From positions 1-64,000 of the forward strand of contig JADLFW010000012.1 in NCBI GenBank assembly GCA_020849615.1: a stretch of 64,000 nucleotides of DNA. Reading direction: 5' to 3'. This document shows positions 63,323-64,000 of the stretch, piece after piece; within the stretch, counting starts at the first letter, position 1, and every line of letters begins with the position of its first letter. The DNA is from Phycisphaerales bacterium (lineage in GTDB: Bacteria; Planctomycetota; Phycisphaerae; Phycisphaerales; UBA1924). The notes beneath the pieces were generated by a model that saw nothing but the letters and a program-made list of their open reading frames with translations, did no database searches and had not been told where the DNA came from. Made by a program: the position numbers and the translations under genes.

Positions 63323-64000
63323 ATGCCCATCGACATCACCATGCCCCGCCTCTCCGACACCATGCAGCAGGGCACGATCGTCAAGTGGAACATCAAGGAA
63401 GGTCAGAAGGTCAAGAGCGGCGATGTCATCGCCGACATCGAGACCGACAAAGCCACGATGGAGCTCCAGACCTTCGACGATGGCACCGTCGCGAAGCTCG
63501 CCGTCGCCGAGGGCCAGCAGGTGCCCGTCGGTACCGTAATCGCGGTCCTCGCCGGTGCAGGTGAGGATGCCGGTGCGGTCAAGAGCTCCGGATCCGCGGC
63601 CGCTCCCGCCGCGAAGACGGCCACCGTTGGCTCGGCCTCAACGCCGGGCCCGACCTCATCTGCCGCGACGGCCACCACCCCGCCCGCCGCGCCGACCCCG
63701 GGCCGGCCCGCCCAGTCGCATAACGGCAACGGCGCCCACGCCGCCCCCACCGATAGCGCTCGGATCTTGGTCTCGCCGCTGGCCCGCAAGATCGCCGAGG
63801 AGTCCGGGGTCGACCTCCGGAGCGTCCAGGGCACGGGCCCGGCGGGCCGGATCGTCCGCAAAGATGTCGAAGCAGCCCTTGCAGGCGGCGGCGCTCAGGC
63901 CCGGCCGGGCCTGCAGCCCGCGCAGGCCCGCACAGGCCCGGCCATGCCGCCCTTGACATCCACCCTCGAGGGCAAGGTCATCCCGCTCTCCAACATGCGC
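63323..64000 (+). CDS. pdhC: Pyruvate dehydrogenase E2 component (dihydrolipoamide acetyltransferase), partial
   Basis: The first 226 residues are in the window; the catalytic domain lies beyond the edge. The lipoyl domain (about 1-78) has the modified Lys in DIETDKATMELQ. A long Ala/Pro/Thr linker follows, then the peripheral E1/E3-binding domain (about 148-185, LVSPLARKIAEESGVDLRSVQGTGPAGRIVRKDVE), another linker and the beginning of the acyltransferase domain (VIPLSNMR). It transfers the acetyl group to CoA. It starts 20 bases after the small gene. Confidence 0.94.
   Translation, partial: MPIDITMPRLSDTMQQGTIVKWNIKEGQKVKSGDVIADIETDKATMELQTFDDGTVAKLAVAEGQQVPVGTVIAVLAGAGEDAGAVKSSGSAAAPAAKTATVGSASTPGPTSSAATATTPPAAPTPGRPAQSHNGNGAHAAPTDSARILVSPLARKIAEESGVDLRSVQGTGPAGRIVRKDVEAALAGGGAQARPGLQPAQARTGPAMPPLTSTLEGKVIPLSNMR

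Overview
The window is about 70% G+C, densely coded on both strands, and reads like a piece of a chromosome from a Planctomycetota bacterium, most likely class Phycisphaerae. The evidence is: a recurring C-x2-C-G-Y-x-L-x-G-L...C-P-E-C-G zinc-ribbon tag on four different membrane proteins; a small secreted protein with a PEP-CTERM-type tail; a pair of secreted hydrolases carrying two dockerin/EF-hand-like loops each; a flagellar switch gene; and many short palindromic or heptameric intergenic repeats. This placement is inference from family knowledge, not from a database search.

Layout. 1-9.4 kb: DUF2959 lipoprotein (-), thiolase (-), CPBP protease with an internal zinc ribbon (+), secreted erythromycin-esterase-like protein (+), MmgE/PrpD protein (+), trigger factor (+), small zinc-ribbon protein (-). 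9.6-14.8 kb: an operon of three large glycosyltransferases (GT4, GT2, GT4). 14.9-18.9 kb (-): a citrate/2-methylcitrate synthase, two tandem paralogous zinc-ribbon membrane proteins and a PrpB-like lyase; with PrpD and the thiolase this suggests a dispersed propionate/methylcitrate route. 19-24 kb: M28 peptidase (+), FHA-GAF-SpoIIE-type phosphatase (-), tRNA-Leu(CAA), PEP-CTERM protein (-), DUF3467 protein (+). 24.4-30.6 kb: arginine cluster argR-argC-argB-argF-argG-argH, whose regulator has a near-consensus promoter, an operator-like palindrome and apparently no 5' leader. 30.7-38.8 kb (-): secreted unknown, two paralogous dockerin-tagged alpha/beta hydrolases, tRNA-Gly(GCC), DsbD-like reductase. 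39-51 kb (+): fliM, a structured leader/ncRNA candidate, then nusA-infB-ylxP-rbfA, an HhH-GPD-like protein lacking the catalytic lysine, a 1217-residue TPR protein and a YebC-family regulator. 51-58 kb: TIM-barrel protein (-), small membrane protein and endonuclease III (+), secreted unknown (-), tRNA-Arg(CCG) (-), MFS transporter and S41 protease (+). 58.5-64 kb (+): pyruvate dehydrogenase genes pdhA, pdhB and partial pdhC, interrupted by a chemoreceptor gene with a haem c motif, its own sigma-28-like promoter and its own terminator, and by a small orphan gene.

The most interesting observations are: (i) that chemoreceptor unit inside the pdh cluster; (ii) several genes without a Shine-Dalgarno sequence in which a TAnnnT -10-like box sits exactly six bases before the start codon, which predicts leaderless mRNAs; (iii) a perfect palindromic repeat plus a second low-complexity repeat apparently inserted in frame inside prpB; (iv) the argR operator/promoter overlap; (v) a terminator-capped structured RNA upstream of nusA; (vi) heptanucleotide repeat tracts sharing a common 3' flank. 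No CRISPR array, integrase, transposase or phage gene was seen.
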